Source: Hirsutella rhossiliensis | Taxonomy: Eukaryota > Ascomycota > Sordariomycetes > Hypocreales > Ophiocordycipitaceae | Direction of reading: 5' to 3' | Assembly (NCBI RefSeq): GCF_020360975.1 | Contig: NW_025408680.1 | Location: forward strand, 1,488,001-1,552,000 | Length of the DNA: 64,000 bases | Part shown: positions 38,395 to 49,670 of the stretch, piece by piece | Layout of the letters: every line of letters starts with the position of its first letter | Position numbering within the stretch: the first letter of the stretch is position 1 | The notes under the pieces: model-generated | Told to the model about the DNA's origin: nothing | What the model saw: only the letters and a program-made list of their open reading frames with translations | Databases searched by the model: none | Position numbers and translations under genes: made by a program

Positions 38395-38796
38395 CCCTGT
38401 AATGAGAAGTCTCCGTATGCTAGCAGGTGCAGAGATGCAATACTATCTGCCCCGAAGCCCAATCCATAAATTCACGAAAATAATCATTCAATATGGTCGT
38501 GAAAGTCCTGATCGCTGCACGGGGATATCGTCGGGTTCCTCAGCGCAACAACATCGGCCTCGTCCGAAGTGAGCCGCTCATAGTAGGCTCTATGCATAGT
38601 TTCTTCATTTCAAGTACCGGTATTGACCTGCTTTCGCACCCGCTCCCTTTCTATGCCAGAAGGAGGGGCTGAAAGGATTGATGTCGTTCATGATGGCTTG
38701 GACCGGACTAAATTGTGAGTATCAAGCGTAGTAAAATAAGCAATAAGTTTGCATTTTGACTTGATGTGGCACTTCACGAGGAAAGTAGGTATCTCT
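38395..38796. other. Intergenic
   Basis: No convincing gene. Open frames here are short and shift away from the zinc-finger frame. Confidence 0.4.
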
Positions 38797-39520
38797 AGTC
38801 ATCTGGCTGGTAATCCAACTTCACCATCTTCGCGTCTACCACCGTGTACCTGGCCCCGTTCACCGGCTTTAGCCCCTGGTGCGTGTTCTGGTTTATGACG
38901 ACTGGCATGCCGGGCACGAAGACGAGGACGGCCGGCACTGGGGTCGCGCTGTCGTCGTCGTAGCCTAGCACTAGCACCGCCTCCTCCCCCATCGGCGCGC
39001 CCTCCTTCTGCTTGTTCTTGGAGAGGAAGTCGCGCGCCGCCTCTAGGTGAAGTTTCCAGCGGTTCCTGTCAGCGGTGTCACTGCCGTCAGGCCTGTCTCC
39101 CACGAAATCCGCCTGCCCTCCCTATGGCACCTCGAGTTTAGCAGGTCTAGGTCTGACGGGTCCTGCCCCCTTCGGCGGATCCGCCGAGCAGCCGCCGCAG
39201 CTCCGGGTCGCCGGCGGCCCGTATCTGCTTGTCTAGCATGATGACCGTCGTGAACCTCCTATAGCGCGTGCGCCTTGTCGTGCTGCCGCCGCTGCTCGGC
39301 CGCGAACGCCCTGTCTTCGCCCTACGGCATGGCCACGCTTGGCAGCACGATCGACCGCACTTGCACCGGCCGGAACTGGTGGAAGTCGCCGTAGAGGATC
39401 GCTGCCGGGACCCTGCTAAAGTCTTGAGGCGACCCCCGCAGCCGGCAGAGCCGCTTGTTGGCCGCGTGTAGCGTTCGCGCCTCGTGCATGCTAACCTCGT
39501 CAATTACTAACACCTCCTTC
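38797..39520 (-). pseudogene. PIF1-type DNA helicase remnant
   Basis: Minus-strand pieces of one helicase lie in order but in different frames. VLVIDEVSMHEARTLHAAN (39,513 leftward) is motif II with a DEVSM box. GDFHQFRPVQ near 39,370 is motif III. FTTVIMLDKQIRAAGDPEL lies near 39,240. A C-terminal part (38,795-39,103) has VFVPGMPVVINQNTHQGLK and VNGARYTVVDA, typical of PIF1-like helicases multiplied in fungal genomes. The Walker A region is missing. Stops and frame shifts separate the pieces, so it is dead. Such helicases come from Helitron-like elements or from expanded PIF1-like families; no Rep domain is visible to decide. Confidence 0.7.
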
Positions 39521-39990
39521 TCCTACCAGTGTATCTGTTCATCTGTGACCGGCCGTCGACGAAGCGCTCGCCCTGGCCAGGCAGCCGCATCCCGTCCACT
39601 TCCCTTCTCGCTCCTCCCGCCTGGCCGCCCAGGCCGACCGCGAGGCCGCAGGCCGAGTGCCTGGATCGGTGACTAAGGTGAAGAGCGGCTGCTTTTCTCT
39701 GGAAATCTTGCCTATGTACCTTCCTTATATTCCTTCCTCTTCTGTTACCCGCAGCCTGACACCGCTTTAGCTACGTTCTTGCTTTTTTAATGGCTGTTGG
39801 AGGAGACCAGCTTTGGAGGAGACCAGCTGTCTCTTCCAACAATGGCCCCTTTCTTTACTTACATTCTTGCATGCTTTAGTTTCTAACGCTACTGCCTGCC
39901 TTTCGGTTTTTTATTCCAACCTCCATCTTCGTTCCTCAGGGCTCTTTGCGCAACCATAAGGGGTTGACTTACCTGTGAGCCTCCTGCCAT
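39521..39990. other. Intergenic with a 16-bp tandem duplication
   Basis: No gene. TTGGAGGAGACCAGCT occurs twice in immediate tandem (39,797-39,812 and 39,813-39,828). The region leads into the minisatellite. Confidence 0.5.
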
Positions 39991-40219
39991 GGTCACCGCC
40001 TACTTCAATAGGTCACCGCCTACTACATTGGTCACCGCCTACCACACTGGTCACCGCCTACTACATTGGTCACCGCCTACTACATTGGTCACCGCCTACC
40101 ACATTGGTCACCGCCTACTACATTGGTCACCGCCTACCACATTGGTCACCGCCTACTACATTGGTCACCAGCTACTACGATAGGCCACCGCCTACTGCAT
40201 TGGTCACCGCTTACTACAA
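39991..40219. repeat. 19-bp minisatellite, 12 copies
   Basis: Head-to-tail units with consensus GGTCACCGCCTACTACATT. Variation is mainly at the TACTAC/TACCAC position, in a near-alternating pattern, and the last three units are more diverged. Because 19 is not a multiple of 3, all forward frames read through as overlapping short ORFs, which are artefacts. No spacers, so not CRISPR-like. Confidence 0.95.
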
Positions 40220-40705
40220 GCCCACAGGTACAGGTAAGGCAACCCCTCATGGATTGCGCGAAGAGCCTTGAGGAACGAAGACCGAAGATTTGAGAGACAA
40301 ACAAGACAAAGACAGAGGCGAGAGAAAAAGACGCAAGCAGGCGGTAGCGCTAGGAACTAAAGCATGCATGAAGGTAGGCAAAGAAATCGGCCATTCGGGC
40401 ACCATCCCGCAGCCGGGAAGAAGCAGAAAAAGCAAGAAGGCAAGTAAAGCGATGATAACGGTTGCGGGGTAAGCGAGAGGCGCACGATCACGACGAAACA
40501 GAGAGTGAAGAACGGGGGCCAGTGATGCAATTGTTGATCTCTAAAGAGCTCCTCCAGCGGGCTGTGGTTATCCCCGCATCCTTATATAAGTCCTGCCGCG
40601 CGTCGCGATCCCCACTTCGGTTTCAGATGACGCAACACAGGTCTCTAAGCGCGTGACACAGTATCTGATCGACTGCGCGGTGTCATTCGCCGACGCGACG
40701 CTCAG
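40220..40705. other. Spacer before the transposase remnant
   Basis: Purine-rich early part (40,280-40,440), then sequence that may include the decayed 5' end of the pogo element: the frame ending just before 40,706 reads LIDCAVSFADATLR and is out of phase with the transposase. Terminal inverted repeats could not be identified. Confidence 0.4.
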
Positions 40706-41302
40706 GTGAACAACCTGAAGTTGACGGCGACGGAAGAGACTGCCCTGGTACAATGGATCTTGTCGATGGACGAGCGAGGGATGCCGCCGACAGTGGCTTA
40801 CACTCGTCGGATGGCCAACTTATTGCTTACCGAGCGAGGCAAAGATCCTGTCGGGGAAAACTGGGTGCGGAAGTTTGTTGGCCGCCACGGCGATATCAAG
40901 GCAAAAGTCTTTGATCCGAATACACGGCGCCGTACGGTTGGTACGCATCGACTTCTTATTCTCGACGGGCACGGCAGCCACGTCAGGCCGGAATTTGACA
41001 AGTACTGTACTGCCAATTCCATCGTGGTACTGCAAATGCCTGCACATTCCTCGCATCTCTTGCAGCCTCTTGATGTCCGGTACTATTCGCCGTTGAAAAC
41101 AATATACGGCCGGAAGGTTCAAGAGAAAATGCTCGCTGGGATCCATCATATCGACAAACAGGACTTCCTTCCTATATACTTAGAGGCTCGCCGACAAGCA
41201 CTTTCGCCGTCGAATATCCGAAGCGGATTTATGGCAACAGGCCTCTTTCCGTTCGACCCAAACGGGGTATTATCGCGGTTACAAGTCGGTGGAGAATTTT
41301 GA
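40706..41302 (+). pseudogene. pogo/Fot1-type transposase, internally deleted
   Basis: The 198-codon frame fuses two ends of a pogo-superfamily transposase. Residues 1-65 match the HTH/CENP-B Tc5-type DNA-binding region (LTATEETALVQWI, NWVRKFVGRH). From residue 77 it is the C-terminal half of the DDE domain: RLLILDGHGSH holds the second catalytic Asp and SSHLLQPLDV the third. The middle of the DDE domain with the first catalytic Asp is missing; the junction is near codons 70-77. The frame remains open across the deletion. It cannot be catalytic, but the binding domain could persist. The normal length is about 500 residues. Confidence 0.8.
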
Positions 41303-41663
41303 CCGAGTAGGGGGTCTGACCGGGAAGGGGGTGGATTACGTTAGGCATCTAGAACCTCGGCTAAATAATAACAGAAGACGATTCTCGCCAAGTCTAGAGA
41401 AGAACAATGCCTCTCAGCCTCCTGCGAAGATGAATGTCTTCCTGCCCCTACAACCCTCGGAGAACAAAGGGAAAAGAAAAGAAAGAGAGAAGAATAGTAC
41501 GTCAGTTGTTCTCTAACCGAAGCGTAAGCTGAGTCAGGAAACCTAGCGGCTGTAGCCTATATATCCCACTGTAGAGACAGGCTGGCTCATGAATACCATC
41601 ATCAATTGTCTGAAGCGGTTGGATTGATTCGATGCAGAAGATCATGGATCTTTCATTAGACCT
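41303..41663. other. Intergenic, 3' of pogo remnant and of the NLR gene
   Basis: Convergent 3' ends. Contains only a short low-complexity frame (to 41,516) that may be a leftover of the transposon tail. No gene. Confidence 0.4.
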
Positions 41664-44600
41664 TTACCTCGTACTCTCCCATCCAGCCATGGTCGATATG
41701 GAAGACCGGGTGTGAGGATGATCCTGGCCAAGTATCTTCTGCCGGTAGCGAATGCAATCCTGCATCAACGCCTTCGCTTCCAAGACTCGGTCAATCTTAT
41801 ACCAAGTCCAGGCCAGGTTGGCCATGCTGGTCAGCGTGTCGGGATGCTCCTCGCCCAGCACCCTCTTGCGGGTCTCCATCACCTGCACCTCGAGCTCCTC
41901 CGCCTCCTTCCACCGCCCCTGATTCGAGTACGTCAACACGAGGTTGGCCATGCTGGTCAGCGTGTCGGGATGCTCCTCGCCCAGCACCCTCTTGCGGGTC
42001 TCCATCACCTGCACCCCGAGCTCCTCCGCCTCCTTCCACCGCCCCTGATTCGAGTACGTCAACGCGAGGTTGGCCATGCTGGTCAGCGTTGAGGGATGCT
42101 CCTCGCCTAGCACCTTCTTGCAGATACCCAGTTCCTGCACCTCGAGCTCCTCCGCCTCCTTCCACCGCCCCTGATTCGAGTACGTCAACGCGAGGTTGGC
42201 CATGCTGGTCAGCGTTGAGGGATGCTCCTCGCCTAGCACCTTCTTGCAGATACCCAGTTCCTGCACCCCGAGCTCCTCCGCCTCCTTCCACCGCCCCTGA
42301 TTCCGGTACGTCGACGCGAGGTTGGCCATGCTGGTCAGCGTTGAGGGATGCTCCTCGCCTAGCACCCTCTTGCAGATACCCAGTTCCTGCACCTCGAGCT
42401 CCTCCGCCTCCTTCCACCGCCCCTGATTCCAGTACGTCGACGCGAGGTTGGCCATGCTGGTCAGCGTTGAGGGATGCTCCTCGCCTAGCACCTTCTTGCA
42501 GATACCCAGTTCCTGCACCCCGAGCTCCTCCGCCTCCTTCCACCGCCCCTGATTCCGGTACGTCGACGCGAGGTTGGCCATGCTGGTCAGCGTGTCGGGA
42601 TGCTCCTCGCCCAGCACCCTCTTGCGGGTCTCCATCACCTGCACCCCGAGCTCCTCCGCCTCCTTCCACCGCCCTGATTCGAGTACGTCAACGCGAGGTT
42701 GGCCATGCTGGTCAGCGTGTCGGGATGCTCCTCGCCCAGCACCCTCTTGCGGGTCTCCATCACCTGCACCCCGAGCTCCTCCGCCTCCTTCCACCGCCCC
42801 TGATTCCGGTACGTCGACGCGAGGTTGGCCATGCTGGTCAGCGTGTCGGGATGCTCCTCGCCTAGCACCCTCTTGCAGATACCCAGTTCCTGCACCTCGA
42901 GCTCCTCCGCCTCCTTCCACCGCCCCTGATTCCAGTACGTCGACGCGAGGTTGGCCATGCTGGTCAGCGTGTCGGGATGCTCCTCGCCCAGCACCCTCTT
43001 GCGGGTCTCCATCACCTGCACCCCGAGCTCCTCCGCCTCCTTCCACCGCCCCTGATTCGAGTACGTCAACGCGAGGTTGGCCATGCTGGTCAGCGTGTCG
43101 GGATGCTCCTCGCCCAGCACCCTCTTGCGGGTCTCCATCACCTGCACCCCGAGCTCCTCCGCCTCCTTCCACCGCCCCTGATTCCGGTACGTCGACGCGA
43201 TGTTGGCCATGCTGGTCAGCGTGTCGGGATGCTCCTCGCCCAGCACCCTCTTGCGGGTCTCCATCACCTGCACCCCGAGCTCCTCCGCCTCCTTCCACCG
43301 CCCCTGATTCGAGTACGTCAACGCGAGGTTGGCCATGCTGGTCAGCGTTGAGGGATGCTCCTCGCCCAGCACCCTCTTGCGGGTCTCGACAGCATCTACG
43401 CTAAGTTTCTCTGCGTCACTCCATTTTCCCTCGAAATTAAAGTAGCTCGCCACGCAATGAAGCAGGGACGCCTTCGCCTTCTCCCCATCCCCTAGGCCGC
43501 CAGTCCCAATCTTCAGCACAGCGTTTGCGTGCGGTAAATACGCACTACACACCGTCCGGTTCTCAAACCTCCCAAAAGGATACATTTGCGATACCGTCAG
43601 CAGCGCTTCCCGCCCAAACTCACTCATCTTGCCGTCGTTGACGAGCCACTTTCGAGTCACCAGCTGCACCAGCCGATGGATGTCCAGGTTGCCGCTCTTC
43701 TCCTTTGAAATGAGACTGAAGGCCTTTAGTAGCCCAACAGATTTTGTCAGCTCCAGATTGTTCTTCGGACCTCCGTTGCGTTCCTGTGCACCGTAGTGCG
43801 ACAGAAACGACATCGGAATGCCCTGCCGGTCGAACAAGCTCATCAGCGAAAGACAATTGCCCGCTAATGCATCCTGTTCCTTAATCTGTCGGAACGAGAG
43901 CATCCACGTCTGCGCTACCGCCTGTGGAGCCTCCGAGTCCCGTCCGATCGTCTCGAACTCCGCGCTCAGCAGGTCGACGATGTTTTTGTCACTCTCGCTG
44001 AGCAGCCCGAGATACGATTCGATAGAAACGCTATTCTCCCGAATGAAAGCAGCCGCCTGGACGAGCGCGAGCGGTAGGTACTCTAGGCGCGAGGATAGTA
44101 TTGATAGTTCAATCGGGTTGACCCTAGAGGTAGCCTTGTCATCTTCCTTAAGTCTTGTTTGGAGCAGCTCAATCGACTCCTCCTCGTCCATTTTGCGAAC
44201 CTCCACGATACGGGTCGATTTGGTCAGCTTCACGGCTGCTTGCTTGTTCCTGGTTGTCGCGAGCACTGTTCCGTGACCACATTCGGGTATGAATTGTCCA
44301 AACTTTTCGATGCTACTGGAGCCGCTACCGATAGCGCCGAAGAGGAGCTGCGCGTCGTCGGCGTTGTCGAGAACCATGAGCCACCGCCCATTTTCCTTTT
44401 TCCCCAGCCATCCCTTCACCAGTGGCAGCACATCCGATTTAGGATCATCATGGCCGGGAACTTGGCATTCTTGCGCGATGGAAGCAAATGACTGACGGAA
44501 TCGCTCCGCGTTGCTTGCGTGAACCCAAAACACGGAAACTTCAGGACAGGCTTCCTGCAGCAATAAACGTATGCCAACACAATTTGCGTTTTTCTGCGCT

Positions 44601-46252
44601 TGTCAGCACGCTTGCCATGGAACGGGCATAATATGACGCACCCAACTCCGCCCAGACCGTGCAGCGCCACTCTGGGTTGCGACCCTGCGGCTCCAGGGCG
44701 CTGACCGAAACCCAGCTGCTGCTTGAGGTCTTCTGAGATGTTGGATCGTCCGACGAAGTCTTGATTCTTATTGTATGGCACAAGGACTGATGCTTTTAGT
44801 TTAAGCCAGCAAGTTCTTACCTCTTACTTACACTTCGCGTTAAGTGCCTGCCGTCGACGACGCCCCGTCACCGCCCGTCGAGCAAGGCCCCTCAGCCTCT
44901 CGCAGGCCTTATCATACTCGGGGTCATTGGGCCTAAACTTAACCATGCCCGAATGTGACCGCGCGACGGCACAGATGTGCTCCGGTCCGTCCTCCCACGG
45001 ACGGCAATGGGTCGCTGAGGATTTGGTGACGAGCACCTTCAGCGGTCCTGACATGGCCCAGTTGCCACTCTCATCCTGGACGAATCAGTTGGGCACTATG
45101 ATAGAAGAGCCATGACAGACCTGTTCAGCCGTTGGTGATTGCATCGTCTCGTAGAAACAGACAATTTCGGATTCACCTCGGCCCTGAGTGCTTTGTGGAA
45201 ATCGCGCTGCTGGATGCTTAGAATCTGCGAATTGATGCGACTAATCGATTCAACAAGGAACCGATTCGGCCCGTCTCCGACCATGGGGATAAGAAAGCTG
45301 ATATCCATGCCGTCGTGTGGAACGCCGAAGAAGACGATGCCATACACAGCCTCTAAGAGCTTCTTATCGTCCTCTTGCTCCGACTTTGCCAGAGTAATGA
45401 GCATCTACAGAACACATCAGCCAATGACAAGACAATAGAAGCGGTGGTATTACCTGTTTCAAGATCAGTCCTCCCAGGCTGTGGGCAATGAAGATAATAG
45501 GCTTTCTTTGCGCAGAAGAGGCCAACGGAAGGAGGCTGTTGTGGAATGCCGTTGCCAAGTCTTCCAGGTTATCGGTGTTTTGGCTCTCCGCAACCGCCGA
45601 CCCGTACCCACATGTCATCACGCGCGCCATATGCCCCTCGGTAGCCTCGCTCTTGAGATCGTACGGCAGGGCGTCTCGCAGCCACATATGCTCCCCGCCT
45701 CTCTCTTTGAAAGAGCCAAACGCGTGGCCCCCGAGGCCCGATATAGCAACGACACTAGGATGATTAGCACGCGCCGTTGCAAGGAGCCAGCCGGGTCCCT
45801 CCTTACTCGATTCTGTGGTCCTTGTCGGGCGGTGCGAAGAGTGTCGTCATGCCGACAAAGTCGTCGTCCAGCGTGAGGACTTGGAGGCGCGCCCCCGAAG
45901 AGTTGGTCAGATCCAGGGGTATCAAAAGTACGGCAGGGGTATCTCGGCAGGTAACGGTGCCCGACGACGAACGGCCATGGATCTCTCGTGCGAGTGATTT
46001 GACAGTCAGGTGTGAATCGCGTTCCTGGAGGAAGGACCGCAAACGGGCGAGATCCCACTCGCGAGGAACACCGCGGACACGGAACGTCTTGTCATATTTC
46101 GCTGGCTTCCCCTCGATGCGCGCTGGACCTGGTAGCAAACGATTGCGCACCAAGAAGATGGATAAGGTGGCGACTAGCAAGAGGAGAAAGACATGGCTAG
46201 CGTCGACGAGGCCCATAATAGGCGCGCGGACATGAGTGGGGGAGTGGGCCAC
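41664..46252 (-). pseudogene. NLR-type receptor: TM anchor, SesB alpha/beta-hydrolase, NB-ARC, 13 TPRs; frame-broken
   Basis: Exon 1 (46,252-45,807) starts ATG and encodes one membrane segment (GLVDASHVFLLLLVATLSIF, from an alternative Met at 46,216) and the hydrolase start. Introns fit at 45,806-45,755, 45,453-45,405, 44,831-44,787 and 44,641-44,594. The last splits the P-loop as GLGGVG/KT. The hydrolase shows VVAISGLGGHAFGSF and IFIAHSLGGLI (Ser nucleophile elbow). NB-ARC shows WLMVLDNADD, ATTRNK and LPLALVQAA. Thirteen 42-residue TPRs follow. Breaks: 2 nt lost near 45,700, 1 nt near 45,178, possible TGA at 45,085-45,087, 1 nt near 44,560, 1 nt (CCCC to CCC) near 42,670. SesB-NLRs are thought to sense non-self and trigger a lipase-like effector. 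Either decayed or affected by sequencing errors. Confidence 0.8.
41800..43390 (-). repeat. Array of 13 near-identical 126-bp TPR units
   Basis: Each unit encodes 42 residues with LGEEHPDTLTSMANLA and QGRWKEAEEL, the kinesin-light-chain type of TPR. Units differ at a few positions only: STYRN, STYWN or LTYSN; VMETRKRV or ELGICKKV; EEHPD or EEHPS. The combination of variants is shuffled along the array, a sign of unequal exchange or gene conversion. Such high internal repeat conservation is known from fungal NLR ligand-binding arrays and is linked to rapid specificity change. Unit 6 carries the one-base loss near 42,670. Confidence 0.9.
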
Positions 46253-47242
46253 ACTAGAAGAACATGCGTGCAGGTAAAGCTCCAGTCTGTTCTGTTATTG
46301 ATCTGACGCGAAGATTGAAGATTGAAGAATAACGTGGCCGTCGTGACAGACTTACGCGGGGTACGGTAAGGTTATGCCGCAGGAAGCAACGTGGGTGGTT
46401 AGTTTCCATTCGTTGGAGTTGGTCGTCAGCTGCGTGAGGGCAGCAGCCCTGGGGCGCAGCCTCGCTGATGGATTCACCAGTATGCAAGCTCCTGCCAGCC
46501 TCATCCGCCCCTCCCTCATCCATTTCCCTTCCGTTCCCCCCTTTTACTGTCCACGTTACAGCGGGGGGTGTGGGGATGTGTGGTCATCTTTTAAGGCGCG
46601 AAAAGAAAGTCACAGAAACGAAGGAAAGGGGGAGGGGAGAAGATTTCATAGAAGCGCATCACTGGGGGAATGATCTTCCAACTTAAGCGTTGCTATCTCC
46701 TGAGCCTGATGGGTAGGGCGCCAAGCTACCAGGGCTTGCTGCGCGGGGCGCGAAAAGCTGCGTTCGCAGACTCTAGCGCACGCAGTCGGTTGCCGCCTAT
46801 GATACATAGACATACCTCCCAGGAACTTATCGGTGAATTTATTCTCCGAGTCCGATATGGTCTTCCACGAACGCGTTTCCAACGCGTAACTGCCTCATGC
46901 CACGCCCCACTTATTTCGCATTCCGTTCCTCAGCAGCTCCATGAGCTGGTGTCCCTACACTGACGGTTCATAGAGCGAGGACGGCGCCTGCTGGTATGGG
47001 CACTCGTTGTGGCTGAGTCCTGATGAAGTGGCCTACAGCAGTGGTCGGATTCCACTCACCGAGGTGTACGACTCAGAGGTTGAGGGCACCCTAAATGGAC
47101 TGTCGGCGATGGTGTGGAGACTGGCCGGTGTAAAGTACCAAGTGTTGGTTCTCTTTGATCGTCGCTCAGAGACAGCATAGTGCCTCGGGGCCACATGTGT
47201 TGGCAGGCGCATCACAATATGTACAGAACAGCAGACACGACC
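46253..47242. other. Intergenic, upstream of the TPR-NLR gene
   Basis: Holds the promoter side of the minus-strand NLR (46,253 onward) and the 3' side of FunK1. Several short frames on both strands look like chance; none has a domain. Confidence 0.4.
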
Positions 47243-49670
47243 TTATCCCTCCATAGCCCTGATGCCACCAATAGCCTTCCCAAACGCTTTGATGATTGGC
47301 CCATAAAGCATCTCCGGATCATTCGGTGACCCGACAAAGAGCCCGTCCCAGTAAGAGAACAAAATCCCCCGCAACTCTCGGCACAGAGGCTTGACGCAAT
47401 CGAACTGCGGTTGCGGAAACTCTTCCAGAATATCTTCAAATCCATCAACATGCATATACCCCCGTTTGGCGCCCGCGATCTCTCGATAACTGCCGGAGTA
47501 CCACTTTGTCAATAGACTCGGTGTAGGCTGCTCCTTCTGGTTGCGCAGAAATTTCCAACCACGACGATTACACAGCCAGAGGAGCACATAGAAGAACGAC
47601 TCCAGATCATGCCGGTAGGTGTGAGAGATCCCTTGCAGGACCTCAATTGCCATGAACTCCATCGTGCCTGTGCGACAGCGCGCCCCGCTGCGCCCGCTGC
47701 CCAGCTCTTTGGCAAGATCCAGGTCAATTAGCATGCCTATGTGGCCATTCGTTTTGCAGTCGGTGATGATGATGTTGTTCTCGGAAATGTCCCGGTGCAG
47801 GATGTTGCCTTTGAGGTATAGGGACCTGTGTGCCTTGATCGTGTCGCGGAGAGCCCCCAGGAGCTCCGATATCTTTTCGTACTTGTGGATCGCTCGGCCT
47901 GCTGGGGAGATCACTAGACATCGAAAGACTCGATTATCATAGCGTCCGTTGTTGGAAACGAGCAGGCTCGTGCCTTGAGCTTCCTCTACATCGTACGTAA
48001 CCTCGTTTTGCCTTTGGCTCGACCTTTGACTGTTGGATCTTGATCGCTTAGAGGGTTTCTGACCGACATCCATCGACTTGCGCTTTCTTAACGGCCTGTT
48101 AGCGATGCTTAAGCCAGGAAGTTCGCTGAATGACCGAGAAAGGGCACTGGGAGGCTGAGGCCGGGAGAAAGACAGCGAAAAAGTCGACGCAGTGCTTGGA
48201 AGACCTCGGAAGGAGTAAGGCTTCGTGAATGTCAAGCCTGATCGCATATCATTGATGCTGGTTATGCGACGATGGCCGATCAACTCAGCAATTCCCTCGA
48301 CTCCTCTTTGACGGGCCAATCTGAGAAGATCTGCCTCTGGCTTTCGCCTGTCGGACGTCCATGAAAACTTGGCCACACAACTCCAATCCTTAGGGTCCAG
48401 AGGCTTCGTGAGATAGCAAGACATCCCACGGGTGGCAATTGCCCGTTGACGGGTGAAAGACTGCGACTCCAATCGTAACCTCGTCCGGCCTGAAGCCCCG
48501 TCCTGTTCAATGTGTATCAAGCAACTGTCGTCATCCAGCTCCGTAAATGTGCCCAAGCCCAGTTATTCGTCATTCATCATCGTGTAGCCAGCAACCACCT
48601 GTATGAACCGTTCTGGCTTCTCATGGATATCGAACGCGCCAGGACTGTAACATCCCGAACGGTCAAATACCCAAACTTCCATCTCGCGCCCGCAGATTGT
48701 AAACGCGTGAACGTACCGACGTGTTGGTTGGCAGGAGAAAACGTCTCGCACGTATCGGCCAAGCTGGAGAAGCGTCGCTTTTTTGTTATTATTGGATGCC
48801 TTGAGCTCACCGATCACGTCAACATCTCCCCAGTCGTGCGCGGCGTCTGGCGACTGCCCATTCTTTCGCTTGACAAAGAGATCGATTTGTCGCTGAGCTT
48901 CAGCACCGACAAGGTCCTTCGGGTTCGTGGTCGAATAATAGCGGCGTGGTTCCTCCGAGAAGAAGTCTTCCTGGAGTCGGAACCACCAGTCCAGAACTTC
49001 GGCCTGTACGGGCGGGTCAGGAAGGTCGGCCCACTCGCCATCGGCGTGATGGTCCTTCATCGCCTCATAGGCGTCCAAGGCACGGCGTGTCCAGTCTTTA
49101 CCCTCAAAGTATTTCTCAAAGAATCCTTCCACGTCGCGATATGTGCAGAATCTGATCTCCTCAAAGACTTTTCTCTCCACCACCTGACGTGTCTGTTCGG
49201 CGCCTTGCTGGGAAGCAGAAGAATGGGTGATGGGCGTACTGTCGAATGTTGCAGGAACACTTGCAGGAGGCGTTACTCGGGTGAGCGTGGTATTGAGATC
49301 GAGTACGGCGCTCCAGATCTCAGAGTCGGGCGCCTCTTGAATGACAAGTTTCACAAGAGGACGGTAGTAGTTATAGTTAAAATCCCCTCTTTGGATATGT
49401 CCAAAGAGAAGCGCTAGCTCAGAGGCTACGTTGCGACTGCTGATTTTCGACTGAAGAATGAAAGCTGCTTCTGTTCCCATCAAGCTAGTCAGGAGACGAG
49501 ATACTGCTTTTTGGCGATCATCTGCAGAGCCGTCGACAGCGACATCATGCGAACCGGAGATTGATACATAGGGCTCCTCTGCATCCTGAAGTGACTTCTT
49601 TAGATGGTCCAGAGAGCTGCCCAAGGGGTGGCGCGCGATTATGTCGCCATCGTGTTCCGACAGAGCAGCC
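47243..49670 (-). pseudogene. FunK1 fungal-type protein kinase, split by one in-frame stop
   Basis: Two minus frames, 49,624-48,563 and 48,556-47,243, are in the same phase and separated by a single TAA at 48,563-48,565. Together they make about 790 codons, normal for FunK1. The upstream half carries the family's N-terminal region (QIDLFVKRK, DVDVIGELK, then FIQVVAGYTMMNDE before the stop). The downstream half has the kinase core: HRDISENNII catalytic loop, DLDLAKE in place of DFG, RTGTMEFMA activation segment, and HDLESFFYVLLWL. A Ser/Arg/Lys-rich insert (RKRKSMD...KRSRSNSQRSSQR) separates the lobes. The frame opens just after a TAA at about 49,671; the first codon often taken is TTG, with no ATG near it, so the true start may be in an upstream exon. 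FunK1 kinases are expanded in mycelial fungi; substrates are unknown. The stop would remove the catalytic domain unless read through. Confidence 0.85.

Noticed and set aside
39975..40293. Three overlapping ORFs and a CRISPR-like appearance in the minisatellite
   Set aside because: Units are contiguous without spacers, and all frames are open because the unit is 19 bp. A fungal nuclear context also excludes CRISPR.
41664..43404. Long overlapping ORFs on both strands in the TPR array, including Gly/Arg- and Pro/Ser-rich products
   Set aside because: Unit length is a multiple of three and GC-rich, so other frames stay open. Only the frame giving EEHPDTLTSMANLA-type TPRs, continuous with NB-ARC, is real.
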